A stretch of 64,000 nt of DNA from Ascaris suum (Eukaryota > Nematoda > Chromadorea > Rhabditida > Ascarididae), in contig CM024176.1 of NCBI GenBank assembly GCA_013433145.1, positions 9,782,520 to 9,846,519 on the forward strand, given 5' to 3'. The notes below the pieces were generated by a model that was given only the letters and a program-made list of their open reading frames with translations, was not told the origin of the DNA and did not search any database. Positions 52,001 to 64,000 of this stretch are shown piece by piece (positions within the stretch are counted from its first letter, which is position 1; every line of letters begins with the position of its first letter). The position numbers and the translations under genes are program-made.

Positions 52001-55000
52001 GAGCATCTAATAAATTTTCACTTGGCTTGAGCAATTGTTCGAAATCAATGAAGTTTTCAAATTTATTGCATAGAAATTGCACTGAATCTTCCGTTAATAT
52101 TTTCATCATCGTGCGTGTAGCGGATTTCACCATCCGATGTTTGCCATTGCACATTTGCTGTTCATCGGCTCACTGTAATAGTAAATGATATCATCGCTCG
52201 ATTTGATTGATCAGCTTGAAAAGTACTTCGCCTGCATGTTAAGTTTACTTTAGATCAGAGCTACCGAGTTTCATGCTTTACTTTCGCTGATTAAAGGGTT
52301 GATATAACGTTGAAGAAATCTATTTAAACTGCATCTGAGTCGATCTATACACTATTGCTACTCTTACGTATTAAATATCTCTTCATCTTAATTCTAGCTT
52401 TGTGGATATTTTGCTCCTTCTTGCTCTTCATCTTTACATACTTTTATATTTCTCGCACTTCGAAATATTGGAATAAAATAATAAGTTCATAATTTCGGTT
52501 CATCGTTCGATTTATTTTACGGTTTATATCTAGAGGAAATACTTCTGTCGAATTTCGTATAAAAATCTCAAATTGTAGAACTTGTTAATGATTATTGAAG
52601 AGAACGAAATAAATGCATCAAATTGTTGAGAAATTTAGATTGAGAGAAAAAAAAGAAGACCCCTACAAAGAAGTTTGTTGATTTCATTAAATTTTTCATA
52701 GAGCTCTTAAAAGAAGAAATTAAATCGCTAAATCTCTTCTTGAATTTTCTTCTAAATAGCGTATAGCATTATTTAATATTTTTTGGCTAAAATATCGATT
52801 TACTTAAAATTCAGAAAATGAGTAAAATTATCCTCAACTTGACGTTTTCGAATGATGTTAAGTGAAAGAATTCAACGATGAAAAAATTAGCGCTAATTTC
52901 ACACTAAACTGGTGTTACATTTACTGTGAATAGGTTTTTATCGAGTTAGAATGTTGTGCATGTTCATATGCCCCAAATTTTGCAAGTGATGAGTGCAGGT
53001 AAGTCTTGCTAATTAATGGGGCTATATGCTCTTAAGCTTTCGATACTTTTAAGGTCCATGTTATATGGATTTACGACGATTTCCGATGGATAGTCAAGAA
53101 TGCGAATTGATTCTTGAATCATACGCATATAATACAGCAAAAGTACGATTGAAATGGAGAGATTGGGATCCTGTAAGCGTTTTCAATAATCGTTGATTTT
53201 TCATAGCTTCAATCGAATATTGATTTTGATTTTTTGATCAATCGGATCAATCGGACCGTTGATTTTCAAGATGAATCTCTTACTTTATACAATTAAGAGA
53301 CAAAATATTCTATATCAGAAAACATTTTGCTCTACTTAGAACAGTTTAATCTAAAATTAGTATATTCGTTCTCTAAGATATGTTGAAACGATATGGCATG
53401 AATCGATGATTCTATACTGTGTCAATTTCCTTTCAATGTATTTTTAAAACTCGTTTCATTGAAGGTTTTTTTTTGAAATTTTGAGTGTTATTGATGACAT
53501 TTTCGCGAAATATTCAACTCTATTATTTTCTACACGGTAGGCAATATGTATAGCTGAAAAAAAAGAGGTGGAAAATCTCTCTCATATGCAAATTGCAATC
53601 AATTCACTCGAAAATGCTTTCGGAGCACTCGCCTTACTAACATAATTAAATAGCCTTTGAATGTGTAAATGAATATTTGCGTAAAAATGTTTATTAGTTG
53701 ATAGAGCACTCGAAATATACTCATAAAATATAAGAAATGAGTGAAACTAAATAAAAGACAATGAATAATTACCTATGGATACATTCATATTCTGTTCTTT
53801 GAACCTGAAACGAATTTCAACGCAAATGAGGGTTATATGGGAGGTATCCTCAGAGTATCATCAACATTGAAAATATCATCAATAACATGACTGCATGAAA
53901 CGAGTAGAATAATGACAATATGCAGAACTAGATTACTTGATTTCTCATAATCGGTATTGCTGTCAGACAGAGGTTGGAACAAAACAAACCTAAATGTTGA
54001 TAAGGTCTGAGATTCAGGAACGAATGAACTCGCAGCGAGTAAAAATCTTTGATTTAGGAGTTCATTAAATCGGAATGAACACTAATAATTTGTATTATTA
54101 CTGGACCTGTATTAACCTGATGCTTCTATTGACGGCAAAATTTTTTTACCTCGGCATCTGATGTTACCTTGAGAACATGACAAGCTTTATTTCATGCAGA
54201 GGAATTATACACATTATCCATCAGGCCCTGCATAATATTAGCGGCATTACATCATTTCAACTTATGCTCATTCGGTCGAATTCTATGGAATATAAGAAAT
54301 ATGGTCCTTTGCAGGTTTTCTCTTACGATTCACGAACAAGACTACCCGAATTTGTTTTAAGTGGTCTAAAATGGGATAAGAAATCATTTATCTATGCTGC
54401 AGGAAAATGGGACCAGGTAATTGCTTCATACTCTGGAAAAAAGTTTGGCGTTTATTGATGTTCTCGAACTACTTTCAAGAAGCTCATGTTGCTTAAGCAA
54501 CATCTGATCTCATTTGTAACCATTCACTATTGCGTGAAATCATTGAAACCATAGCCTCAGAATGTAAATGAAATTTCTACTCGAAATGTTTCCCTGAATA
54601 TCGCTCCTCAAATTTCTTTCATTATGTATATGCCCAATCAATTTTTCAGCTGTCAGTAAGCTTCTTCCTAACACGGCAATATGGATTCTATATCCTTCAG
54701 ATCTATACACCTACATATATAAGTGTAGTTATGTCATGGCTACCATTTTGGATCGATCGTAATTCACAACCGGCTAGATTCACTATGGCTGTGAGCTCAC
54801 TTATGGCATTAACTTTTCAATACGGTAGCGTTGCAAAGTCATTACCACGGGTCAGGTGAGTAGTCATTATTGAACTCATACAATGAATGAGGGCATTTGC
54901 TTTCAAATCTGCTATCATTTCATTGAATAACTGAGAAAATCTTTTTATTGAAGATATTTTTGTAAGGTATTTTCCACTTTCAAATAATCGTTTAATTTCT

Positions 55001-58000
55001 AATTAACTTCATAACTTTCGAACAGAATTCCATTTAAAAATTATTAAAGAAATGTATTTCATTTGTTGAATGCAATAGTGAATGCATAACGTGCATTAAA
55101 AATTCCACCCGATTAATATCGAACTTGGATCACTCATATTGTAGGTGGACTCCGATTTAATGTGTTGATGGATCCAGGGCAATCCATGATAACCTTAAGA
55201 CAATGGATGCTTTAATTTCAGGCGATGAACCATATGCTCGTCTCTATGAAATTCTACTAACTAATTAAAAAAGACATCATTGAGAATTTCTTGTCTGTAT
55301 AAATATAATAACTGCATATCTGATGCTTGATACCTTCTGAATCCGATTCCACTAAAAAAGATAAGAAAAATGGCGAACATATTGCTCACCTTAGCGTATG
55401 AAACATTGCTATATCAAGTAAAAAAAAAATATATGATAGACATTTTGCTGAGATATTTGCTTTAAGCTTTTAACAGATCTTTTTCTTCGACAAGCCTCAT
55501 ATTTTAAAAAAAAGTCATCAGTCCATATAGAGAAAATCTATAAATGATCGCTCTATAATGATGCCTCCACTTACTGTTTTTAATTTTAGTAATTTTTGAA
55601 AGTAGTTGTTAAGTTAGCCGGAAAACAGAGTGCCTATCATTCCAGCTCAATTTGCATATTTCTCCGCTTGTTTCAATTCAAAGTTTCCTCCTTTTCTTGC
55701 ACCCTTCGATAAACTGTACGATATTTTTGTGACGATTCGATGACTTAAATGCAGTCATTGGTTTTTTTGCTCTATCGAATTGCAATCATATTGTGAATTC
55801 GATTGTCGCACGATATATTGGCATATTGCTCGTTGCTTTTCTATGAAATGAGTTTCACATTTTGCGTTTAAAAAAAAATACATATATTAATATTCATTTC
55901 ATAATTCACCAAGCTATTCAGCAAAATTTCGATTCTCGAACGTATTTCTTTGCAGTTATATTAAAGCTATTGATGTATGGATGTTTGCATTATGCTTCTT
56001 TATTCTCTTCTCATTGTTACATTTAACTGTGGTTGGTTATCTTGATCGGCGTATTTCGGAAGCGAAACGAATGGAAAAAAAGGCGGAAATATTGGTATGT
56101 TGCCGAAATATTCGATTTCACTCAAACGATAACATTAAACTTTTACATTCAACATTAATAAATAGTAATAATAATCTAATGTGATAGTTCCTTATAAAGA
56201 GTATCTACTCAACAATAAATTCTATACAAACATATGCATTCATTTAAAAAGCCCTAATGTATGTGAGTGGATTTGCATTCATTTAAAATCATTTAAAACT
56301 CTGGCTCGTTGTAACACTTCGCATGGTCCTCTTTTCTTTATTTGTCGTTTTCCTTTTCCTTTCTTTAGAAACATCCTTTTTTTTTTCCTCGGCGGAAACG
56401 ATACGGTGATCTATACCGTACGCATCAGGATTTCCTTCCAGCGATTAGATAAACATTATTTGCAGTCGTTTTTCTTTCAAATCTTTGCATCATTTTAGCC
56501 GCAATGAACACGTCCAGCCATTTTTTTTCGTCTTTTGGAAGAAACGTTTCTGAAGGTATTTTTGAGAGGCGCAAAAAAAAATAATATTCCGATTCGATAA
56601 TATTCGAGAAAAAAAAAGAGAAAAGTGAAGAAAAAAAAATCCATCAGTCAAATTTTTCAACGATATTTTCGGTAGGTCCTCTTGTCCACAAAAGAGGTTT
56701 CTTATGTAAGAATTCATGTTTTTTTTTCTGTCTTTTTTTCATCGATTCAAATTAGCAAATGAAAATTAAAAAGATCTAATTCTTTTACTTATTATTGAGA
56801 TATTTATTTGTAATCTGCAGCACTATGATTTCGGAACTACCAATTATTCTCATAAATTATGATACTCATTGTTTTTAACTTGGTACGCCACTCCTCGCCT
56901 CTTTAAGGTGAATAATTCAAACTATGATCAGATAAATTTTGAAAAACAGAAGAGCAATAAATTATCGTAATGTATACAACTTCTCGCCGAAGGCAATAAT
57001 TCCTTCAACGAAAACAATCGGCTAAACAGACCTAACACCTTCTAATAGACCACAACTTTAACTTCATATGTACAACTCGAACATAGCGAACTATGAGCTT
57101 CTAAAACATTCGAAACAAAATCAGCACTAAACAGTATTAGAAATGACGATATGGATAACGCGCCCGATAGGTTCATTATTCAGGATATCAAGCACTCCTA
57201 TTTATTTCGCCTGAATCATTTAATTCGTTATGACAGATTCATAAGAGAGGCATCATAGAATTGAAAACAATTGTTACATTAAATCATATCAGGCAATGAG
57301 CACAATTCCCTTATGAGTGTTTCAAATCTATAGCGTTATGGAAAACTGCTCCTCTTCATTATGTGGATCTGAAAATTTACGTTTGCTAGGTACATCATGA
57401 CAACATGTGTGTGCTCATGTTGCCACGATGTATGTTTACATAGGCATTTGTCTATCTCTACTATCGTACTAATGATTTGAATTCAGAAGCCACAAAAGTT
57501 TTGTTGAAATCATCTGACAGGTATTATCTACACACAACGAGTTAAACCTATATCGTCTTTGAATTCGTGTGTCATTTTCGAAGTGATTTACGCATTTAAA
57601 AGTATTTAAAATTTATATACATTTTATCAAGTCATCTTTTGCAACAACGAATATGCCATTAAAGAGTAGTGTGAATGCACTCACAAAAAATAGCGGCTAT
57701 GTTAAATTACCATTAAATTACCATCGATCATCTCGATTAAACGCAGTTAAATGCAATATCTAATAGTGATTGATGTTATCAACGATAGTACTATAACGGA
57801 TATCGTGACATTCCTTTTTATATGATCCATTTGATCATTGAACATCGTTATTTTATTTATTGTTGGTGTTGAATATTTCATTTCATTCAGATTATAAGTT
57901 TTAGAAGACTTCATTTATGCAGCCATCAACTGATTCAGCTTTTATTGAGTGTGCCACAAATGGTAATGGACGTAGCGTTTGTGCAACAATCATATCGAAT

Positions 58001-61000
58001 AATGTTTCATGGCAAAATAATATGCACAAGGTGATTTTTTTTTGCATAAGTTTTTCTCTCTAAACCAGTATTTATGAATATTCATCTACGCATTAAATAG
58101 CATCTTCCCTTTTGATTTCATTTAATATCCTTCTGAATTCTTTGACTAATTTTGTTCAATTAGTTCTCAGTACTTTCTATTTCAAATGTTGTTTTTTTTC
58201 GAAATTGATGGTTATATCTAAAAGGAGAATTCGTTGACATTGCCACAAAGATTACCATCGATTATCATTTCATTTAATAAGAACAAGTATTGCCTATTTT
58301 CAGTTCATTTCTTTTCTTTCCAATATTCCAATTGATTTCGGAATATTCATTTATTTTGAATCTCTTAAAATTTATGAGGAAAAGTTTTTTTAAAAACGCT
58401 TAGAAAGCAGGAAATAAGGTGAGAAAAGATTCTACTCTCTGAATTTTCGGCGAAAATATATTCCACATCATTTCAGCGAATCCCCATCATCGAAAAGAGT
58501 AAATTCGAAAGCACAATCTCGTTTCCATATGTCTAAAACGTTGTATGTTGATAAAAGAAATCAGATATGAAAGATTTCTATGTGGAGGATGTGAAGGAAA
58601 AGTCGAGCACGAACGAACATACTCAAGCACTTGTTGCTCCTCACCGTTTCTCATCCACTTAGTTTCACTTCAATCAAATTGTCCTCTCTTTAGAAATTAG
58701 AAACTTATACTCCTACATTCTCGTCAATACGACATTGCGCTTCCGTGAGCTTGAGAGCGCTAGAAACGATCAAACGAGATTCCGGTTATAATCGTCTATA
58801 CCTGAAGCATGGTTTTTTTTTCAGTTTTATGTGCCCAACCTTCAAAAAATCTTTCGCAGCTTTAATTTTAATATATACCTCCCGCAATCTATAGTTCCGC
58901 ATATGGTTATAGGACGATGACTGTTTGCAAAATACTCATGGGGTATCGAAACACTTACAAACTTATCCAGACATATTTATGGGTCGGAAAGGATGGCGAA
59001 GAACTTTGCGACATGGCGATCTTCTAAATACTCACAGAAGAACGAAAAGGTAAATAATGCATGAAATTTTCTCGACCATTTGCTAGATCATGACCATTTT
59101 AAATTGCGAGCCATTGCGTAGGAGTCAAATTTTCTCGAGTTTGAAACACTACACCATTGTGCCCATTCCGCTGTTTTGTTGACCCGCTAAATGTTCCCAT
59201 TAAAGAACTCGATCGTTTGAAACTTCACGAGAAAGCAAATATTCTCCATATCAAATGAATTTGCGCAAGAAAAAGAAAAATTGCTGAATTTATTGCATAA
59301 TTTTGGCTAATAGAAAATTTTTAGCTGCAAGAAATTATCGTTCATCATTTCGATCTCGATATAGAAACTATAGATGACCATTTTTTTTTCTTGAAAAATA
59401 GGCTTTGCTAAGAAATTTTCTTCGAATTTTTTCGAGTTAATCATGAGGAAAAGCACTAATTTTCCCACCAACATTTTCGTATTAACGTATCTGATTGATG
59501 AAATGAGCACTTTCTAATAATAACGCAAACAATGAAAAGTTGATTTCTTGAAGGAATTCAAAGTACGCATGAATCGACTCATCTAAGATGAAAAGATATT
59601 TTCCATATTTTTCCTTTCATGAAAAAATTTAATTTTTTCTGGCATGGATTGTGCCTCCTTTCTGGGAAAACTTAATCCTTACCTTTGAAGAATTCATTTT
59701 TCCACACTCATATAAAAGAGAGAGATAATACGAACTCGATGGTTTATTAAATTTCATTGCAAAACCATAAGCCTTCGAATTCGATGATCAATTCGATCAT
59801 AACTCTGAGAATATTTCATCTGCGCTCATTAAATAATTTGTTGAAATTTCATAACATTAATAAAATCTTGTTTAAAGAAATTTTAGAAATTTTATAGAGT
59901 TAATAAAATCTTAGAAGATTTCAAAGTGTGAGAAAATTCCCATGAATAGGTAATCGTTTTACGTTGCTCTTTTTATTGGGCATATTTATTTGGGGGAATT
60001 TTTTTTGCTTCATCACGCTTAGACTCGGAAACCGTTTTCTCGTAATACTCTATCAGAGATTTTTCATAAGAAATTTGCGAAAAGGCAAACACACAAGAGA
60101 AAGCGGACTCAAAAATTTTACAACCTTTATCGAATCCTTTTCGAAGAGATTGAAATTGAATTTGAACTCGAATTTGAACTTGCTATGCTCCCGAAATTTC
60201 CTTCGATAAGGTAACTTTCCATTATGAAAGCATATTCTATACAATGAGTGTTCTACAAAACCGATTAATCTACAAGGAAGTTTCGCTTTCTCATTGCGGA
60301 CATATTTGCATTTTTTTTTTTTGGAGAAAACGAACTGCAAAAGTTTGAAATAAATTGCCATACTAGAGAGGAACTTATTACTTCCAATGCTTTTAATGAT
60401 CAGAAAAAGAGTTTGTTTTTGTCAACTAGCATGATGGCAAGTGAATGAAGGTGGTAAACCTAGAATAGCAACACCGTGTGAATAGGTTGCTACAGCACAA
60501 CGTATGTACGACAGGTTCTTCGGTGCTTTAAATTTGTTGCTGTCGGTATTTTCGGAACCTACAGGTGTTCTAACTTCGTGGCGGAGTTCGCTGATTACCA
60601 AATTGCAATCAATTCACACTGTCGATTATTGCGAACAAGAGTACGTCGAAAAATGAAATCTGACAGGACTCCTAAATACCTCAGTTTGTGAATGCAGTTA
60701 CGCAATGATGGGCTCTCGCTAACATATTTATCTATTTCATAAAAATATAGGTTGCATCCTCTTTTTCAGGTTCATTTCAGGTATATTTTGCTTATGTAGG
60801 AAAGGTATCTGGTAAAGTGACCTGTTAGATAAATTAATTCATCGTTAAACTACTTATTCATTTCAGAATTACAACCACAGACGAATGGGACGAGAGAGCA
60901 AGGAGGTAGGTTAATGCGTTTTTATTTTTCTTAACAGTCGTATTGGATAGCGATAATTATATTGTTATGCCTTGCACATCTCGTCTAGCTCTCAAGAACA

Positions 61001-62204
61001 GGCGCAAACGTGAGCAAGAATAGACAGAATCGATCGCAGCCCAAACTCTACCAAGTACAGGGTTCCACACCCGCGAAATTCAGATGACCTCTATTTTCGA
61101 TGAAGAGGAAAGGAAACGCGGGGAAGAGAGCTTGCAATTTTTAAATTAGCACTGACTTCGATAGAACTTGCATAATAATCGAAAAAAAAAAAACAATGTA
61201 CTCAAAAACACGTTTCTTTTCTGCAGATTTTCAGTAAGATATTTCTATTCATAGGGGAGAGTAGAATCGTACTCAGGCCAATTATAGCATTTTCATGCTA
61301 TTCGGCATTTAAAAAGCCTTATTTCTAATATGGCCAGTAAATTTTCCTCTTGAATGAATGAACAGCCAAGTTATATAGTTTTCGGCCACAATAGTAGCAT
61401 CTCTATTGCATTTTGGTGCAAATTTAGTTGATCCACCATATCCCCATTTTCCCTCTCTTAAAGGAAAAGCAAAGTTTTCGTTAGTACTAAGACGAAAATA
61501 TTTCTTGCTGCATATGTGATGCATTCTTTTATATGCGAGGAAAATTTTTTCGCATATCACTAAAGCATTAGTTATTCGGGGAATTTTCGTTCTGCTCATA
61601 ATTTTAAACGGTATTTGCTCGATACTCTCCTGAGGTTTTCCTTCCTGCACTATTCCCCCTCTTCCGCCTTACTCGACAACCATTTCATATTTCAGCAACT
61701 ATTATTTGCAAAACGATTAAATTAGGCAATGCTTTTCTCAATATGAAGACAAAATTTTATATAATATCGCGAAATTACTGGCCGCATAGAGCATGTTTCA
61801 CCTCCCCCCCCCCCCCTCCTCCTCCTTCCGCTCTGTTCACCTTCCCTTTAATAAAAGCTCATTAAATTATTTTCCCCAAAGCACTTTCGTGCTTTCATCG
61901 TTTCTGCCCGTTGTTCAGTTTTGAGCACGATTCGTTCTTCATGGCGTAAATGAAATCATCACGCCCATAACGGAAATGTCGCATCCAGAAAATGATACGG
62001 CCTATCGTAATGTGGATCGGCTCAGAATCAATCCAATGAACACTGGATGCTTTAAAAAGAAAACGATCTAATCTTCCATGATATTCAGATGCCTCAACAT
62101 AAACACTCTCTAACTGCAGGAACTTTCCAATTGCGTTTTGTATATTCAATGTAATCTATTGGGGATATTATATATTCCTCGAGCGCCGAATCAACGGTGA
62201 ATAA
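49053..62204 (+). CDS. Cys-loop ligand-gated ion channel subunit, nematode LGC family
   Basis: Eleven plus-strand exons: 49053-49369, 50638-50830, 51668-51692, 53054-53172, 54315-54416, 54650-54855, 55956-56094, 57905-58030, 58913-59049, 60867-60905 and 62120-62204. They join with matching phases into 495 residues. There is a signal peptide (1-17), then the extracellular domain with the [12 protein letters not shown] start (67-78), SQIWHDERL (106-114), DRIW (134-137) and a Cys-loop C181-C195 with exactly 13 residues between. M1 is about 263-282, M2 about 296-316, M3 about 322-350 and M4 470-488 ([13 protein letters not shown]), with a loop of about 118 residues before M4. PAR at 293-295, before M2, marks anion-selective channels. 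M2 reads SSLMALTFQ, as I recall from the nematode group with ACC, MOD-1 and LGC-40. The region before M1 lacks the second disulfide of glycine- and glutamate-gated channels. It likely forms a pentameric plasma-membrane chloride channel in nerve or muscle. The ligand is not readable from sequence. Confidence 0.93.
61804..61816. repeat. Homopolymer run, C13, in the last intron of the channel gene
   Basis: Thirteen C followed by a CT-rich stretch (tcctcctcctt). Confidence 0.9.
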
Positions 62205-64000
62205 CGTAAAATGATGCAGCATTATAACGACGTAATTGATGCCTTGGATCAGCCTTCATTATGCTGTATTTTGTCATTGATTTTCATCATCGGCCGAATG
62301 CGCTCAGCTGTCATTTTCTTGTCAGACTATTGCATCGGGAAAGGTGGAGGAAGGGATGAGATGCAGGAGGAAGGGTAGTTATTTCTTCGAATAGCAAAGT
62401 TGTTCAGTATGAAACTTTTTAAATTTTGACTTGAATTTTGCAATAACTTCACCGCCTACAATGAATAACAGTTTTGTAATGTAATTCATCTAAATTCTTT
62501 AAGCATTCACATAGATCAATTGATATATGTAGAGAAATCTCGTGCAATCTTTTTTCTACGAATTGAAATATTCCATATGGAGATTTTCTCGATTTCTTAT
62601 GAATATTATGAAAATATAATTGAAAACATCGTTGAATTGTTGCAAAAAAAAAAAGAAAAATAACGATAATATTTTATGAATGATTTTTCTTTTCACATAC
62701 TAAGCAAAAAATATTTGGGAAGAAATTCATTGATGAATGAGAAATCCAAGAAATGAGAATGGTTAGTTTGTAACAATTGTTGTTGAAATTTTCCTAGTGT
62801 TACAGCGTTTCGATATCTATAATTGAGAGGATTTAATTGAAAGTTGTTGGAAATGGTTGTATAGTACGAAGTGCCATTATTGATTGTATATCTGCATAAC
62901 ATTTTGTGTTATTTAAACATTTCCTTCGTTTGCTTCATGCATATATAAAAGATTAGTACAATAGAATAAAGAGCGTAGAATATCACCTTAAACAAAGTGG
63001 GAGATTATATTCACTAATCAGTTAGTGATAATCGGCTGTCGACGATTTGCTGAATGAGATAATAAGATTAAAAACACATATGTAACAAAACGAGTGGAAC
63101 TGTTATATGCGTTTTATTATGGTTGTGATATTTTGCCTCATTTATTCTGCTACTATTGTGATACTTTCGACTGGAATTAATTACTATTCCGGTTGCTCAA
63201 TTGTCAATATCAGGTTATGTTTGAAGAGAAGAGATCAACAGAGACGTTTATTTATTATTTTGTTACGCTATTTCCACACTTCGCAACGCTAGCGAAATTT
63301 CTTCGAATCATCGCTTCATTTCCGCTCAAAATTTTCAACAACACAAAAATTGCCCACTTATTTCGAAAATAAACGTTGTCCTTACTGCCACTGAAATCTG
63401 TGAATGAAAAAAAAAAGTCATATACTTGAAATCTCTTAAAATAACAACAATAGTATGGAAATATTCGGTACGGACGTGTGGAATCAATCGTTTTGAAGAT
63501 CGCCTACACATGAATATAGTCCATCGTATGTTTTTATACATTCGAAAATATGCATTATTATAAAATAAGTTCCTCCTCGAAGTAATTTTCGTCGTTTTGC
63601 TCGACTAAAATGAAATTTTCTCTTCATATTGCTCAACTTTTATTTATTTCATAATGTAACCGCTCCTATTTGCATATCGATAAACAAATTAAATATTCAA
63701 ATATATTTTATCAATCGTTAAATATACTTCATAATTTAACAATAAAACTATGTCGTGAAAATATCACAACGATAATTATTATAATCGAAAAGAATATGCG
63801 ATTAAATATATTGCTGAAAGAAAAAGTCGAAAATTTTCTGAAAGGAATGATGAAAATTTTCTCTTTTTTTTTCATTACAAAAATAAGCATATATGATTAA
63901 AAAGAAAAAATAAGCATTGCAAAAAAAAAACACCTCAATATTCCATGAAAAAAAAATTCATTTCAATTAGAAAATTTCTTATAAATCTTTGGTGTGTGAT
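62205..64000. other. 3' flank of the channel gene, no further gene seen
   Basis: AT-rich. No canonical AATAAA occurs within about 300 nt of the stop at 62202-62204; the first clear one is near 62966. A short plus-strand frame at 63107-63292 begins with a hydrophobic stretch (MRFIMVVIFCLIYSATIVIL) and contains a possible donor (cag|gttatg). It could be the first exon of a gene that runs off the window, but nothing confirms it. Confidence 0.4.

Noticed and set aside
54177..54314. Upstream part of the 54177-54458 plus-strand frame as coding
   Set aside because: The channel exon begins at 54315 after tttgcag; the residues before it do not fit the family.
62120..62149. Part of the 84-residue minus-strand frame at 61895-62149
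   Set aside because: It is antisense to channel exon 11, which encodes a classic fourth membrane helix on the plus strand.

Overview
The window looks like nuclear DNA of a nematode. It is AT-rich and gene-poor. Introns run from about 50 nt to more than 5 kb with GT...AG ends and TTTTCAG-type acceptors. Several start codons sit just after an acceptor-like CAG, as expected for spliced-leader trans-splicing. The two genes that can be assigned to families are nematode-type genes. A strongylid or other clade V worm would fit, but the species cannot be named from this sequence. No bacterial, viral or organellar genes were recognised.

Most long stop-free frames here are chance ORFs, because the real genes are split into short exons. 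By following splice phase and protein family patterns I assembled three multi-exon genes. (1) 774-4672, plus strand: a two-exon, 92-residue secreted Gly/Tyr/Arg-rich peptide with a 3.6 kb intron. (2) 11647-19749, minus strand: a five-exon, 221-224-residue secreted protein with three four-cysteine repeats of the MIG-18 (abnormal cell migration 18-like, fibronectin type I-like) kind. (3) 49053-62204, plus strand: an eleven-exon, 495-residue Cys-loop ligand-gated ion channel, complete from signal peptide to fourth membrane helix. It carries the Pro-Ala-Arg motif of anion-selective channels.

Upstream of gene 2 on the same strand are two weaker candidates. One is a small ORF at 20782-21147 with a leader-type acceptor, a near poly(A) signal and three CCAAT motifs upstream. 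The other is a two-piece coding segment at 19831-20278. Together with gene 2 they form a same-strand cluster that could be one transcription unit. Other weak candidates are a Ser-rich exon (8029-8304, minus), a small protein with a hydrophobic tail and a poly(A) signal (25800-25997, minus), and a GC-rich island (26382-27234, plus) with stop-free frames, splice-like borders and a tRNA T-arm-like element.

The rest, above all 27.2-49.0 kb, is AT-rich DNA without a supportable gene. It holds simple repeats, small duplications and four long G or C homopolymer runs. The three firm genes have no obvious shared pathway: one probable epithelial or secreted peptide, one probable extracellular-matrix protein and one neuronal or muscle receptor channel.
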